64,000 nt of DNA from Cellvibrio sp. UBA7661 (GCA_002483365.1 DLHT01000005.1:62001-126000); one strand, 5' to 3'. Shown: positions 34,307-43,662, numbered from the stretch's first letter. The notes: generated by a model from the letters alone, not told the origin. Made by a program: numbers and translations.

Positions 34307-34852
34307 TCAGCGCTTTGTGGATGGAGAATCCTTTGGCGATGATTCGGGGCGTTGATCGATCAGGATCGCCTCTTCTGCCGGGTCACTCTTGGTATTCGCA
34401 GGCCCTTGGTGTTCGTACACATTGCCTTCTTGATACCCCCCGGATGTGCGCCTGAAAACCCCCGATGCAAACGGGTTAGCGCCGAAAGCCTGGCTATTGG
34501 CGGCAATTTTCGCCAGCCAACGGCGGAGTAGCCATTTACGCACCCAGGGAATAAAGCAGAGTATTGCCGCCACGTCGGAGATAAACCCGGGAATGATCAA
34601 CAGTACCGCACCAACGGCTTTGAATAAGCCATCGGCTAGCGACTGTGCAGGCACCGCCCCGCCACTACGCACACCTTGAGCTGCGCGCAACATACTGGAT
34701 GCACCTAAATAACGCAGCAAATTGAGCCCCACAATAATCATCCCGACCAACCAGGCAATCACCGCCAACGCACCAATTTCACTGCCGATAACAATCATCA
34801 GCCACAGCTCAACAAAGGGTAACAACAAGAGTGGGAGAATCGGCAGGCGCAT
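34307..34852 (-). CDS. fxsA: FxsA-family membrane protein
   Basis: The 181-residue protein has three to four N-terminal membrane helices (about 3-110, with PFVELWLMIVIGSEIG and VGLNLLRYLG) and a cytoplasmic polar tail. This is the FxsA family; E. coli FxsA relieves F-plasmid exclusion of phage T7. Its location next to groES is conserved in pseudomonads. The tail is longer than in E. coli, and its last 45 residues are low in complexity. Confidence 0.9.
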   Translation of the reverse strand: MRLPILPLLLLPFVELWLMIVIGSEIGALAVIAWLVGMIIVGLNLLRYLGASSMLRAAQGVRSGGAVPAQSLADGLFKAVGAVLLIIPGFISDVAAILCFIPWVRKWLLRRWLAKIAANSQAFGANPFASGVFRRTSGGYQEGNVYEHQGPANTKSDPAEEAILIDQRPESSPKDSPSTKR

Positions 34853-34883
34853 TAGCGTAATCCAAAATGACAGTGCAGGCAGT

Positions 34884-35915
34884 CTACCATTTGTAACTCA
34901 CTCCCAGCGACATGCGGGTGTCTTTTGGCTGGCGGGCAGGCTGAGGGTCTTTATCAAGCCAGTAATCGATTTTAAATTCAGAATAAATACGTTTGAGGAT
35001 CATAGTGCTTAAACCCGTTGAGGTTTTTAACTGTAGATTCGGATCATCCTCGGTAGATTGCAGCACTTCATTGTTGTGAAAAATCCCAACCCCCCAAGGC
35101 AAGTTATAACTAAAATCCAAGGCGACACCCAAAGCGACAAAATCATCTTCCAATACATAATCACCAGTCACCCCTTCGAGCAGTTGATAGGACTCATCAT
35201 GCAGTGCCAAACCCGACCTAAGCGCTAACGTCATCGTTTTATTTTCATAAAACTGATAGCCAGCACCGGACCCAAGCCGTTCATAAGAACGCATACCACG
35301 CTGGGGGTCTGCCCCTATCAACACACTGTTATACCAAAACCAATGCTCGCCCATAAACCAATCAAGTGAGTAATGCAGATTCCAGCGCTCCTGTGCAGTA
35401 GCGTAATTCCATGAAGCACGCGCAAATTCGCCACTGATAACATGACGAAAATCATTGCGACGTAAATTAACTTCACCCTGCGCATTCCATTCATTGCGCA
35501 CCTCATTGCCACGAGAATACGCACCCCATAAATGAATACGGCCATGGTGCACGTAGGAATCTTTCACGTAAGTATCGTAGGGAATTAACGTTTTTATCCG
35601 CAGCAAAGAGGCCCGTTTTACAGGAGCTGATTCGCCACAGCGATAGCGTAAGTATTCGGCATCCATTGGCTCCAAATAACATGGATTGTTATTACCATTA
35701 ATTTTCAGGGCAACATGGGTTTGAATATTTTTGATATTGGTTTTCTTGATATTTTGATCGCCAAAATTTTTGGATCGCCACAATAAATTGTCAGCATCAA
35801 TACTAACCAGCTCACCTTCCAGACGATCGCCATTCAATAATTCAACGACTCCTGCATGACTAACGGGCGCAAACGACAAGAACAACAGACAAACAATCAA
35901 TAACGTTTTGGACAC
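34884..35915 (-). CDS. DUF481 family outer-membrane-type protein
   Basis: The 343-residue form starts with a clean signal peptide (SKTLLIVCLLFLSFAPVSHA). A short beta domain follows that recurs before DUF481 (VVELLNGDRLEGELVSIDADNLLW), then a DUF481 barrel of alternating beta-strands ending in SLGVSYKW. The GTG at 35915 with GGTGGA just upstream is preferred because it starts directly at the signal peptide. A longer frame opens at 35996 (GTG) and cannot be excluded. DUF481 proteins resemble YdiY. Their function is unknown, and some respond to acid or salt. Confidence 0.78.
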   Translation of the reverse strand: MSKTLLIVCLLFLSFAPVSHAGVVELLNGDRLEGELVSIDADNLLWRSKNFGDQNIKKTNIKNIQTHVALKINGNNNPCYLEPMDAEYLRYRCGESAPVKRASLLRIKTLIPYDTYVKDSYVHHGRIHLWGAYSRGNEVRNEWNAQGEVNLRRNDFRHVISGEFARASWNYATAQERWNLHYSLDWFMGEHWFWYNSVLIGADPQRGMRSYERLGSGAGYQFYENKTMTLALRSGLALHDESYQLLEGVTGDYVLEDDFVALGVALDFSYNLPWGVGIFHNNEVLQSTEDDPNLQLKTSTGLSTMILKRIYSEFKIDYWLDKDPQPARQPKDTRMSLGVSYKW

Positions 35916-36113
35916 AGTCCACCAATTGAGCAACAGAAGTGGTTTAATCAGGAATCGATTGTCATTAAAGTAACCTCTTGTCGTTACTGCAATCACATAA
36001 GTGTTAATAGTGTAAATTTAGGTTTCCGAGGGTTTAGCGGCGTAAACTTGCAAGGAAAATTGCTAACGCACGCACCAATCACGTAAAAACACGTCATCTA
36101 TACAGTAATCACC

Positions 36114-36428
36114 ATGAATAATTCAGGCTCAAATCGCGACGCTATTTATCTCGCCCTGATGACCATCCCGGCAGGCAAAGTGATCACTTATGGGCAACTG
36201 GCCGCACTAGCCGGCCTGCCCGGTGCTGCTCGTCTGGCAGGCACTGTTCTTTGTGGCTTACCCGAAAACACAGCACTACCGTGGCACAGGGTTGTTAACG
36301 CGCAGGGTAAAATTTCAATGCCGGAAGGCTCTCCCGGCCATAAAGAACAAAGGCATCGATTAGAAGCAGAGGGCGTAAAATTTAACAATCAAAAAATCAG
36401 TTTGCGCATTTACGGTTACAATAACTAA
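36114..36428 (+). CDS. Alkyltransferase-like protein (ATL, MGMT fold without catalytic cysteine)
   Basis: The 104-residue protein has the DNA-binding half of O6-alkylguanine-DNA alkyltransferase, with IPAGKVITYGQLA and GAARLAGTVL near the start. In the active-site motif, PCHR is replaced by PWHR (about residues 56-59, LPWHRVVN). Proteins with this tryptophan (E. coli YbaZ, yeast Atl1) bind O6-alkylguanine tightly without repairing it and flag it for nucleotide excision repair. It is a single gene followed 29 bases later by the AmpG-like transporter. Confidence 0.92.
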   Translation: MNNSGSNRDAIYLALMTIPAGKVITYGQLAALAGLPGAARLAGTVLCGLPENTALPWHRVVNAQGKISMPEGSPGHKEQRHRLEAEGVKFNNQKISLRIYGYNN

Positions 36429-36457
36429 ACACTCACAATCAAAAAACCAGCTTATCT

Positions 36458-37744
36458 ATGACATCCTCACATTCAACAGAAAATAACTACAAAGGCTGGA
36501 GTGGAATAAAGCGCGCGTTCGCCACCCCTTCTGCGCTCACACTATTTTGTCTTGGCTTGGGTTCAGGCTTACCCTTTTTATTAGTGGGTGGAATGACATT
36601 GTCCACATGGTTGCGCGATGTCGGATTTGAGTTAAGTGTGATTGGCTTAATCAGCTTTGTCGGTTTTTTTTATGTGCTCAAATTTTTATGGGCACCATTG
36701 ATCGACAAATACAGCCTGCCTTTTTTGGGCCGTCGAAAAGGCTGGCTGGTTCTGTCCCAAATTATCCTGATTGTCACACTGAGCGCTATCGCTTTGCTTG
36801 GCCCGGAATCATCGCTGGGTGTTTTTATCGTACTGGTAGGCGTTGCTGCATTTGCAGGTGCAACACTGGATACTGTTGTCGATGCTTATCGTATTGAAAT
36901 TGCACCGATCGAGTTTCAAGCAGCACTCGCGTCTACTTACATCCTGGGATATCGCATCGGATTAATTTTATCAGGTGCCGTTGCATTTTATCTCGCTGAG
37001 CTATGGGGATGGACCAGCGCTTACTTAATGATGGCACTCTGTATGGTAATCCCACTGATTGCCGCAGTTATTTGCAAAGAGCCGACCACCCCACAAACAA
37101 TCGTAGTGCGCGATGTGCATATTGTTGATGCTTTCATCAAACCGTTTCAGGAATTTTTTTCACGCAACGGTGTAATACTTGCACTGGCATTATTAGTGTT
37201 TGTCGGTTTATTTAAACTACCCGACCAAATGATTGGAGTTATGGCTGGGCCATTTTATTTGGACTCAGGTTATACAAAAGCAGACATTGCCACCGTATCT
37301 AAACTATTTGGCGTATGGGTGGGAATTGCGGGAGCATTTTTAGGTGGCATTTGCGTAGCAATATTCAGTATGCGCAGCATGCTATTTGTAGCCACAATAA
37401 TTGTTTCTGTGTCCAATATTGCCTACTTATTGATGGCAAATAACCCTGGGCAAGACTGGGCATTTTTTACAGCTATCAGTGCCGATAACATTTCACAAGG
37501 GTTCGCTGGTGTAGTATTGGTCGCATTTATGTCTAGCCTGACCAACCAGAACTTTACCGCAACGCAATATGCGTTACTCGCCTCATTGGCAAACTTACCG
37601 GGTAAATTTATCGGCGGTTTGTCGGGTTATATTGTTGAGGCAAGCAGTTATTCCTGGTTCTACATTTTTAGCAGTTTGTCGGTGATTCCAACGCTGCTGA
37701 TTCTCGCTTGGTTATGGAACCGGCTGCACAAAACTTCCGCGTAA
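36458..37744 (+). CDS. ampG: AmpG-like muropeptide permease (MFS)
   Basis: The 428-residue protein has twelve membrane helices and matches the AmpG/PAT family: LGLGSGLPFLLVGGMTLSTWL in helix 1, FLWAPLIDKY in the first cytoplasmic loop and a conserved LGRRKGWL stretch. AmpG imports anhydro-muropeptides from the periplasm for peptidoglycan recycling, and these ligands also drive AmpR-controlled beta-lactamase induction. The converging operon downstream encodes AmpD and AmpE, which act on the same pathway, so the assignment is supported by context. Confidence 0.88.
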   Translation: MTSSHSTENNYKGWSGIKRAFATPSALTLFCLGLGSGLPFLLVGGMTLSTWLRDVGFELSVIGLISFVGFFYVLKFLWAPLIDKYSLPFLGRRKGWLVLSQIILIVTLSAIALLGPESSLGVFIVLVGVAAFAGATLDTVVDAYRIEIAPIEFQAALASTYILGYRIGLILSGAVAFYLAELWGWTSAYLMMALCMVIPLIAAVICKEPTTPQTIVVRDVHIVDAFIKPFQEFFSRNGVILALALLVFVGLFKLPDQMIGVMAGPFYLDSGYTKADIATVSKLFGVWVGIAGAFLGGICVAIFSMRSMLFVATIIVSVSNIAYLLMANNPGQDWAFFTAISADNISQGFAGVVLVAFMSSLTNQNFTATQYALLASLANLPGKFIGGLSGYIVEASSYSWFYIFSSLSVIPTLLILAWLWNRLHKTSA

Positions 37745-37748
37745 AATA

Positions 37749-37776
37749 AAAAAGCCCTGCATAAGCAGGGCTTTTT
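37749..37776. terminator. Bidirectional terminator between ampG and yajQ
   Basis: AAAAAGCCCTGC and GCAGGGCTTTTT pair around ATAA. Confidence 0.92.
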
Positions 37777-37795
37777 GTTGATGCACCCACAAAAA

Positions 37796-38278
37796 TTAAT
37801 CGCGGAAGTTTTCAAACTGCATTGGCATGCCCAGTTCTGCTGCGCGTAACGCAGCAATACACTCTTGCAAGTCGTCGCGCTTTTTGCCTGTTACACGCAC
37901 TTGCTCGCCCTGAATACTCGCCTGTACTTTTAGTTTTTTATCTTTTACCAGCGCAACAATTTTTTTGGCCAGTTCTTTGTCGATCCCGGTGCGAACAGTG
38001 ACCTCACGCTTCACTTGCTTACCCGCACTTTTGATTTGTCCTATTTCAAGACAGCTGACATCGATACCATTTTTTGCCATAGCAGGTCTAAGTAAATCGA
38101 GCATTTGATCCAGCTGCATCTCAGCATCTGCCGTGATGGTAATTAGATATTCCTTAAGTTCGAAGCTCGCATTCACACCTTTAAAATCAAAACGATTGGT
38201 AATCAAGCGTTGGGCCTGATCAACCGAGTTGGTCAACGCGTGCTTATCAACTTCCGAAACCACATCAAACGATGGCAT
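37796..38278 (-). CDS. yajQ: YajQ family protein (DUF520, c-di-GMP-binding type)
   Basis: The 160-residue protein has two ferredoxin-like folds and begins with MPSFDVVSEVDKHAL, the family standard. E. coli and Xanthomonas members bind nucleotides; the Xanthomonas member is a cyclic-di-GMP effector. The ATG at 38278 gives the family start; the TTG four codons earlier is ignored. It is the last gene of the AAA-ampD-ampE-yajQ minus-strand run. Confidence 0.93.
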   Translation of the reverse strand: MPSFDVVSEVDKHALTNSVDQAQRLITNRFDFKGVNASFELKEYLITITADAEMQLDQMLDLLRPAMAKNGIDVSCLEIGQIKSAGKQVKREVTVRTGIDKELAKKIVALVKDKKLKVQASIQGEQVRVTGKKRDDLQECIAALRAAELGMPMQFENFRD

Positions 38279-38349
38279 AACTAACCTCAAACTTTTTCAA
38301 TTTAACGTTTGTACATATGTTTATTTTGTACACATCTCAATAAGGTGCA

Positions 38350-39333
38350 TTACACGATCAGGGTCGCAAATGCGATTGCACACACCCAAAACAGAAGTGA
38401 ACGTGTATAAAGCGGCATACTGGATTTAACCAACGCGAACGAATATGCAGGCTCCGAGTGAGTAGTAATTACATCACCCGTTAAATCTTCAATAATATCC
38501 TGCGCCTCTTCTTCCATTTCTTCCTGCATTTCTGCTTTTTCAGCAGGAGCCATTTGTGCCATAGCCGCATCCGAACATTCTGTCGGTGCACCTAAAGCGC
38601 CACGCAGGCATTCATTCAATACGTGTTCGGATGAGCTCTGTATATCCAATAAATTTTTACGAAGTGGGCAGGTTTCAAAATTGCCGACTAGCGCCCAGGT
38701 CACCCCCATCAAGCGCACCGACGGCAACTCTAATAACCACAGCCATTTGCTCGCAGCCTGTGCGGCATCACTGCCATGCTCAGAAAATTCGCGATAAAGC
38801 ACGCTCAGGCGATACAACAGCGCACCAAACGGACCCGCAATAAAAAACCAGAATAACACGGCAAAAATACGCTCAAAACCGCGGTAAGCGATAATCTTTA
38901 GTGCTTCGCCATGCAAAGAACGCCAATCAGCATTATCACTACCAACCGTTTCAACATCGGTATTACCACGCAGCCTATCAAGTAATTGCACCGCTGCTAC
39001 AGAATCACCACGCGCCGCCAGAGCAATATACTCCTGGATATCAGCAATCAGATTGCCGCGCCCCAAACTATAAAGCAGCACCAGTGAATACAGCAGAAAC
39101 AAACCAAACCAAGGCTTATCAAACGCCTGGTTGATTACGACAAAAATCAACACCAGCACAGCCAATGGAATCACTAGCGCTACAGCAAGTGGCAAAGCAG
39201 GTACAGCAGCAAGGCCTGGCACTTTTTGCAGGCGGTTAATAAGCCATTTGAACCAACCATCGTGGTGGATGATGCTGGCCGATCCCAACCAGTAAATAAT
39301 GGCAAGCACTGCAACTAAACTAAGAAAAATCAT
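38350..39333 (-). CDS. ampE: AmpE-like inner-membrane protein
   Basis: The 327-residue protein has helices at about 1-20, 45-75, 85-105, 150-175 and at the extreme C-terminus, with a long loop between. The YSLGRGNLIADIQEYIALAARGD block is characteristic of AmpE, the proposed signalling partner of AmpD in beta-lactamase control. A C-terminal Glu/Met-rich segment (about 255-290, MQEEMEEEAQDI) is unusual. The ATG at 39333 is chosen for the GGGG before it; an ATG four codons upstream (39345) is an alternative. Co-transcription with ampD is indicated by a 49-base gap. Confidence 0.82.
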   Translation of the reverse strand: MIFLSLVAVLAIIYWLGSASIIHHDGWFKWLINRLQKVPGLAAVPALPLAVALVIPLAVLVLIFVVINQAFDKPWFGLFLLYSLVLLYSLGRGNLIADIQEYIALAARGDSVAAVQLLDRLRGNTDVETVGSDNADWRSLHGEALKIIAYRGFERIFAVLFWFFIAGPFGALLYRLSVLYREFSEHGSDAAQAASKWLWLLELPSVRLMGVTWALVGNFETCPLRKNLLDIQSSSEHVLNECLRGALGAPTECSDAAMAQMAPAEKAEMQEEMEEEAQDIIEDLTGDVITTHSEPAYSFALVKSSMPLYTRSLLFWVCAIAFATLIV

Positions 39334-39382
39334 ATGGCCCCACATTCATGAATCAATCCGGCCTACATCAATCCGGAATAGG

Positions 39383-39937
39383 TTAACCGGGTGAATAATT
39401 GAGCGAATCTCGATAACGCCGCCAATCAAATGCAGGCCCCGGATCTGTTTTTCGCCCGGGCGCTATATGCTCATGCCCGGTAATGCGCCCATGCGTTAGT
39501 TTAGGATAAGTTTGTAGCAACTGGCGAGTAACTTTATCCAATGAACGGTATTGTGCATCGGTATAGGGAATATCGTCTGCGCCCTCCAGCTCTATACCAA
39601 TACTGTAATCATTACAGTTGGTAACCCCCTCAAAACTGGAATTACCTGCATGCCAGGCACGATCGTTGAATGAAACAAATTGGATTACTTCACCGCTGCG
39701 TTCAATAAATACATGCGCAGAAACTTGCATGCTGGCAATCGTTTCAAAATACGGATGCACACCCACATCCAACTGATTTTGGAAAAATTGCTGCACATAG
39801 CCTCCACCAAACTCTCCCGGCGGCAAACTTATGTTATGAATCACCAACAGGCTAACAACTGCACTTTCAGGTCGTTGGTTGTAGTTGGGCGATGGGTATT
39901 TTGTTGCCCACTCAAGCCAACCGTTAATGATGGTCAC
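39383..39937 (-). CDS. ampD: N-acetyl-anhydromuramyl-L-alanine amidase AmpD
   Basis: The 184-residue cytoplasmic zinc amidase cleaves the stem peptide from anhydro-N-acetylmuramic acid during cell-wall recycling. Zinc ligands H34, H155 and D165 and the catalytic E116 occupy the same places as in E. coli AmpD (183 residues). The GTG at 39937 with AGGA eight bases upstream reproduces the family N-terminus (TIINGWLEWA). The longer TTG form is not supported. There is no signal peptide, so it is the recycling AmpD rather than an exported amidase. Confidence 0.95.
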   Translation of the reverse strand: MTIINGWLEWATKYPSPNYNQRPESAVVSLLVIHNISLPPGEFGGGYVQQFFQNQLDVGVHPYFETIASMQVSAHVFIERSGEVIQFVSFNDRAWHAGNSSFEGVTNCNDYSIGIELEGADDIPYTDAQYRSLDKVTRQLLQTYPKLTHGRITGHEHIAPGRKTDPGPAFDWRRYRDSLNYSPG

Positions 39938-39963
39938 TGTATCTATCCTCTTTAGCCTGCAAA

Positions 39964-41445
39964 TCAAGCAGGAATGGTGCGATCAGCTGCCCACTGGCGC
40001 AATCCTGCTATTTGCTCCGCCATCACCACAGACAGTGGACTGGTTGCAGCAATTTCCTTTAATAAAATTGCATCCGTTAACGCCTGGCCTTCCGCTGCCG
40101 CAGAATAAAGTGCCGCAATAATTGCCTGTTCAATTTCAGATCCGGAAAAACCTTCCGTTGCTGCGGCAAGTTGTTCAAGATTAAAAAGCGTCAATGTGCA
40201 ATCGCGTTTAAGTAAATGGATCGCAAATATATCTTTGCGCACATCCAACTCGGGTAAATCGACAAAAAAGATTTCATCCAAACGGCCTTTGCGAATTAAC
40301 TCGGGAGGCAGGCGCGAAATATCATTACTGGTCGCCACAATAAATACACGCGTGCGGCGCTCTGCCATCCAGGTCAACAGCGTTCCCAATAAACGCTGGG
40401 ATACACCGTTATCGTGACCATCTTGTGCCATCCCTTTTTCGATCTCATCCAACCACAACACGCAAGGCGACATAGCATCTGCTAATTTTAATGCCTCACG
40501 TAAATTACGCTCGGTTTCACCATGGAATTTATTGTAGAGCGCACCTACATCCATACGCATCAACGGTAATCCCCATAAACCTGCCACAGCTTTAGCCGCA
40601 AGACTTTTACCGCCGCCTTGCACACCCAGCAATAAAATACCTTTTGGACGATCCAATTTTGAATCATCTTCATTAAACGCATCGCGACGCGTAAGCAACC
40701 AACGTTTTAAATTATGCAAACCACCTACGCTGGAAAAATCTTCGGTTTTTTGTTCAAAACTGATGACACCTTCCATATCCAGCAACGCAAACTTTGCTTT
40801 GTTTATGCGAGGTAAATCTTCTTCGTTAAGCGAGCCATCATTCCAGATAGCACCGCGCACCAAGCGGCGCACATCGCTCACACTCATTCCCTGTAAATTA
40901 TTTACCAGTTTTTTCAGCGTAATGTTGTCAGTTTTTACTCTTGCACCCGCATGACGGTCAGACCAATCCTTGGCTTCTTCGCGAACAATTTCCATAATTT
41001 TGTCATCATCCGGCAAAGTCAAAGAATAAGAGGCGCTATATCGAGAAAGCTCAGGCGGTAACCGCAATTGATGACTCAACAACACCAATGTATGCGGCAC
41101 TGCGAAATGATTCAGCGCGATATCTTTTAATAAGCGTACGACATGAGGTTGCTCGTTTAAAAATGGATGTATATCACACAATGCAATCATGGATGGCTGT
41201 TGCTGTTGCTTGATGTGACGCAGCATTTCCTCCGGATCATTTAATTCACTGCCTTTGGGCACCAGCTGTGGGCCGAAATTTAACCGAACCAAACCATCGG
41301 TGACTGACCAACGATGCAAGTCTTTACCTTGTTTATTGGCAACCTTTAGCAAGACATCCAGCGCTTTTTTTTCTTCATAGGTTTCTATAACCAAAAGCGG
41401 GATGCGCGCATCCAACAACAATTTGATTTCATCGACATCGTGCAC
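39964..41445 (-). CDS. AAA+ ATPase of the Ycf46 type
   Basis: The 493-residue protein has an N-terminal region (1-210) typical of Ycf46-like AAA ATPases (LLLDARIPLLVIETYEE) and a classical AAA module. The module carries Walker A GVQGGGKS (near 274), Walker B CVLWLDEIEKG (near 335), an arginine-finger stretch RKGRLDEIFFV and a lid domain. It starts at a GTG preceded by GGAG. Function is unknown, though relatives are linked to photosynthetic or stress functions. It leads the run that continues with ampD 26 bases later, which suggests a link to the envelope. Confidence 0.88.
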   Translation of the reverse strand: MHDVDEIKLLLDARIPLLVIETYEEKKALDVLLKVANKQGKDLHRWSVTDGLVRLNFGPQLVPKGSELNDPEEMLRHIKQQQQPSMIALCDIHPFLNEQPHVVRLLKDIALNHFAVPHTLVLLSHQLRLPPELSRYSASYSLTLPDDDKIMEIVREEAKDWSDRHAGARVKTDNITLKKLVNNLQGMSVSDVRRLVRGAIWNDGSLNEEDLPRINKAKFALLDMEGVISFEQKTEDFSSVGGLHNLKRWLLTRRDAFNEDDSKLDRPKGILLLGVQGGGKSLAAKAVAGLWGLPLMRMDVGALYNKFHGETERNLREALKLADAMSPCVLWLDEIEKGMAQDGHDNGVSQRLLGTLLTWMAERRTRVFIVATSNDISRLPPELIRKGRLDEIFFVDLPELDVRKDIFAIHLLKRDCTLTLFNLEQLAAATEGFSGSEIEQAIIAALYSAAAEGQALTDAILLKEIAATSPLSVVMAEQIAGLRQWAADRTIPA

Positions 41446-41589
41446 GTTTGTCTCCTTCCTGCATTACATTATTGTGCTGTTGATTAGTAAGAATGCAGTG
41501 GGCGGCGCTGGCTTGCAATAGTTTTCCGTTACTGGTGTTTAAACCAGGTTTTCTGTTTAAATGACACTATTGCCAGAGGAACAACCACT

Positions 41590-42237
41590 ATGCCCAGCAG
41601 ACATTTAAGCCTGATTGACAATTTGATTATCAACGCTGACCGCGCACTACGCACACTGGCTGCAGGTAGCGATATGACCTGTGAACGCCCATCACCGGCA
41701 ACTTCCATTCATGAGAGCCAACTAAGCGACGTTGAACGCAAAAAAGCAGCTGCACTGATGCGCGTGAACCACACAGGTGAAGTCTGTGCCCAAGCGCTTT
41801 ACCAAGGTCAGGCACTAACAGCCAAACTACCAAATGTGCGCACAGAGATGGAAAAGGCAGCGGATGAAGAAATTGATCATCTGGTGTGGTGCCAACAACG
41901 CCTTGACGCACTGGGAGGCCATACAAGTTATCTGAACCCGCTTTGGTACGGACTATCATTTGCGATTGGGGCAGGCGCGGGGTTGATTAGCGATAAGGTG
42001 AGTTTGGGATTTGTCGCGGCAACAGAGGATCAAGTCTGCAAACACTTGCAAAGCCACCTGACACAACTACCCGAAGCAGATGTCCGCAGCCGCGCTGTTG
42101 TAGAGCAAATGCTGATCGATGAGGCGCAACATGCTGAAGTTGCGTTGGACGCAGGCGGCTATCGTTTCCCAAGGCCTGTCAAGGGCGTAATGACGTTGGT
42201 ATCAAAAGTAATGACGGGCACGAGTTATCACATCTAA
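41590..42237 (+). CDS. coq7: 2-polyprenyl-3-methyl-6-methoxy-1,4-benzoquinol hydroxylase (Coq7)
   Basis: The 215-residue diiron hydroxylase carries out the last ring hydroxylation of ubiquinone synthesis. The carboxylate-bridged diiron motifs are visible as HTGEVCAQALYQGQ with an early glutamate, EEIDHL (EXXH) and DEAQHAEV (EXXH). The ATG follows GAGG. The length matches pseudomonad Coq7. It functions at the inner membrane in the Ubi complex. Confidence 0.95.
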   Translation: MPSRHLSLIDNLIINADRALRTLAAGSDMTCERPSPATSIHESQLSDVERKKAAALMRVNHTGEVCAQALYQGQALTAKLPNVRTEMEKAADEEIDHLVWCQQRLDALGGHTSYLNPLWYGLSFAIGAGAGLISDKVSLGFVAATEDQVCKHLQSHLTQLPEADVRSRAVVEQMLIDEAQHAEVALDAGGYRFPRPVKGVMTLVSKVMTGTSYHI

Positions 42238-42260
42238 ACCGAACCAGATATTACTCCAAT

Positions 42261-42290
42261 AAAAATGCCCGCGATTGCGGGCATTTTTTT
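42261..42290. terminator. Bidirectional terminator after coq7
   Basis: AAAAATGCCCGC and GCGGGCATTTTT pair around GATT, between convergent coq7 and the OsmC-family gene. Confidence 0.92.
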
Positions 42291-42306
42291 GGACAACCGG
42301 ATCTGA

Positions 42307-42726
42307 TCAAGCCTCACTAATCTCATATGAATGCGTAATCTCAACACCACCAGCTTCCAACATAATAGAGGCGGAGCAATATTTAGTTGCTGATAGCTCT
42401 ACTGCGCGTTTGACCTGCGTTTCTTTTAGATCTTTTCCCTTTACCAGAAACTTCATATGGATTTTAGTAAACGGGGAAGGAACACCTTCTGCACGTTCCG
42501 CCTCCAATTCGCAACGGCAATCTGTCACTTGCTGGCGAGCCTTGGTCAAAATACTCATCACATCAAAAGACGAACATCCACCTAAACCAAGTAATAACAT
42601 TTCCATAGGGCGCACCCCTGTATTGCGCCCACCGTGATCAGGAGGGCCGTCCATTAACACCGCATGACCGCTGCCTGATTCACCTAAAAATTGGGCACCA
42701 TCCACCCACTTCACCACTGCTTGCAT
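42307..42726 (-). CDS. OsmC-family protein (YhfA-like)
   Basis: The 139-residue protein has the two conserved cysteines of the OsmC/Ohr fold: one in LGLGGCSSFDVM, the other in KYCSASIMLE. These form the peroxidase active pair in family members. It is most like E. coli YhfA, which is also next to crp; here the Vfr gene is the divergent neighbour, so the order is conserved. The ATG at 42726 is chosen with AGGTG upstream, discarding a nine-residue extension. It probably detoxifies organic peroxides, though YhfA-type members are uncharacterised. Confidence 0.88.
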   Translation of the reverse strand: MQAVVKWVDGAQFLGESGSGHAVLMDGPPDHGGRNTGVRPMEMLLLGLGGCSSFDVMSILTKARQQVTDCRCELEAERAEGVPSPFTKIHMKFLVKGKDLKETQVKRAVELSATKYCSASIMLEAGGVEITHSYEISEA

Positions 42727-43006
42727 AATCACACCTGTTAACACTATTAGCACCCGAAAGAAGGCGCTAGCGTAACATAGACAAAGATCAAACTGAAAAT
42801 GTCACCAAAATCAACACGCAGCCCCAAAAAGGCGATTTTATGTAGACAATTCAATTATCTAGGCTTATAACTGCATCACAAATTTTCAGGTTGTAGGGAC
42901 ATGTCTATAGCCGCCCAATCACCTTGTCGTCATAATAAATTTTTATTTGCATTCGTAATATAAAAACTTATCAACTGTCACTATTGATCACTTAGGGAGC
43001 CACACC

Positions 43007-43642
43007 TTGGTCGCTGTCTCACTCACACCGCACATTAAGAATGTGGAAGAATTTTTAGTTCATTGTCATCGTCGCCGTTATCCTGCAAAAAGCACCATTA
43101 TTTATGCTGGCGACAAAAGCGACTCCCTGTATTACATCGTGAAAGGCTCGGTCACTGTTTTGATTGAAGACGACGAAGGTCATGAGATGATCGTCGCCTA
43201 CCTGAACGATGGCGACTTCTTTGGTGAAATGGGCTTATTCGATGAAAAAGACTCACGCAGCGCGTGGGTTCGTGCAAAATCCGAATGCGAAGTGGCCGAA
43301 ATCAGCTACGCTAAATTTCAGGAAATCTCCGAGACCCACCCTGAATTCTTATTTGCACTAGGCAGCCAAATGGCACGCCGCCTGCGGGCAACCACTCGCA
43401 AAGTGGGGGATCTGGCATTCCTTGATGTCACTGGCCGCGTCGCTCGTACTTTATTAGAACTTTGCAAAGAGCCAGATGCAATGACTCACCCCGATGGTAT
43501 GCAGATCAAAATCACCCGTCAGGAAATTGGCCGGATTGTGGGTTGTTCGCGCGAGATGGTTGGCCGCGTCTTGAAAACTCTCGAAGAACAAGGCTTAGTA
43601 ATGGTAAAAGGAAAAACGATGGTAGTTTACGGTACACGCTGA
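43007..43642 (+). CDS. vfr: cAMP receptor protein Vfr/CRP
   Basis: The 211-residue global regulator has a cyclic-nucleotide-binding domain (about 15-125) with the phosphate-binding cassette FFGEMGLFDEK...RSAWVRA. A long dimer helix and a winged helix-turn-helix follow (about 165-205, with TRQEIGRIVGCSREMVGRVLK). The sequence is closely related to P. aeruginosa Vfr, including the HCHRRRY start region. The start codon is TTG, placed seven bases after GGGAG, and the Vfr N-terminus (VAVSLTPHIK) confirms it. In relatives it senses cAMP and controls carbon use and virulence traits. Confidence 0.96.
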   Translation: MVAVSLTPHIKNVEEFLVHCHRRRYPAKSTIIYAGDKSDSLYYIVKGSVTVLIEDDEGHEMIVAYLNDGDFFGEMGLFDEKDSRSAWVRAKSECEVAEISYAKFQEISETHPEFLFALGSQMARRLRATTRKVGDLAFLDVTGRVARTLLELCKEPDAMTHPDGMQIKITRQEIGRIVGCSREMVGRVLKTLEEQGLVMVKGKTMVVYGTR

Positions 43643-43662
43643 CATAGCATCACCCGGACAAT

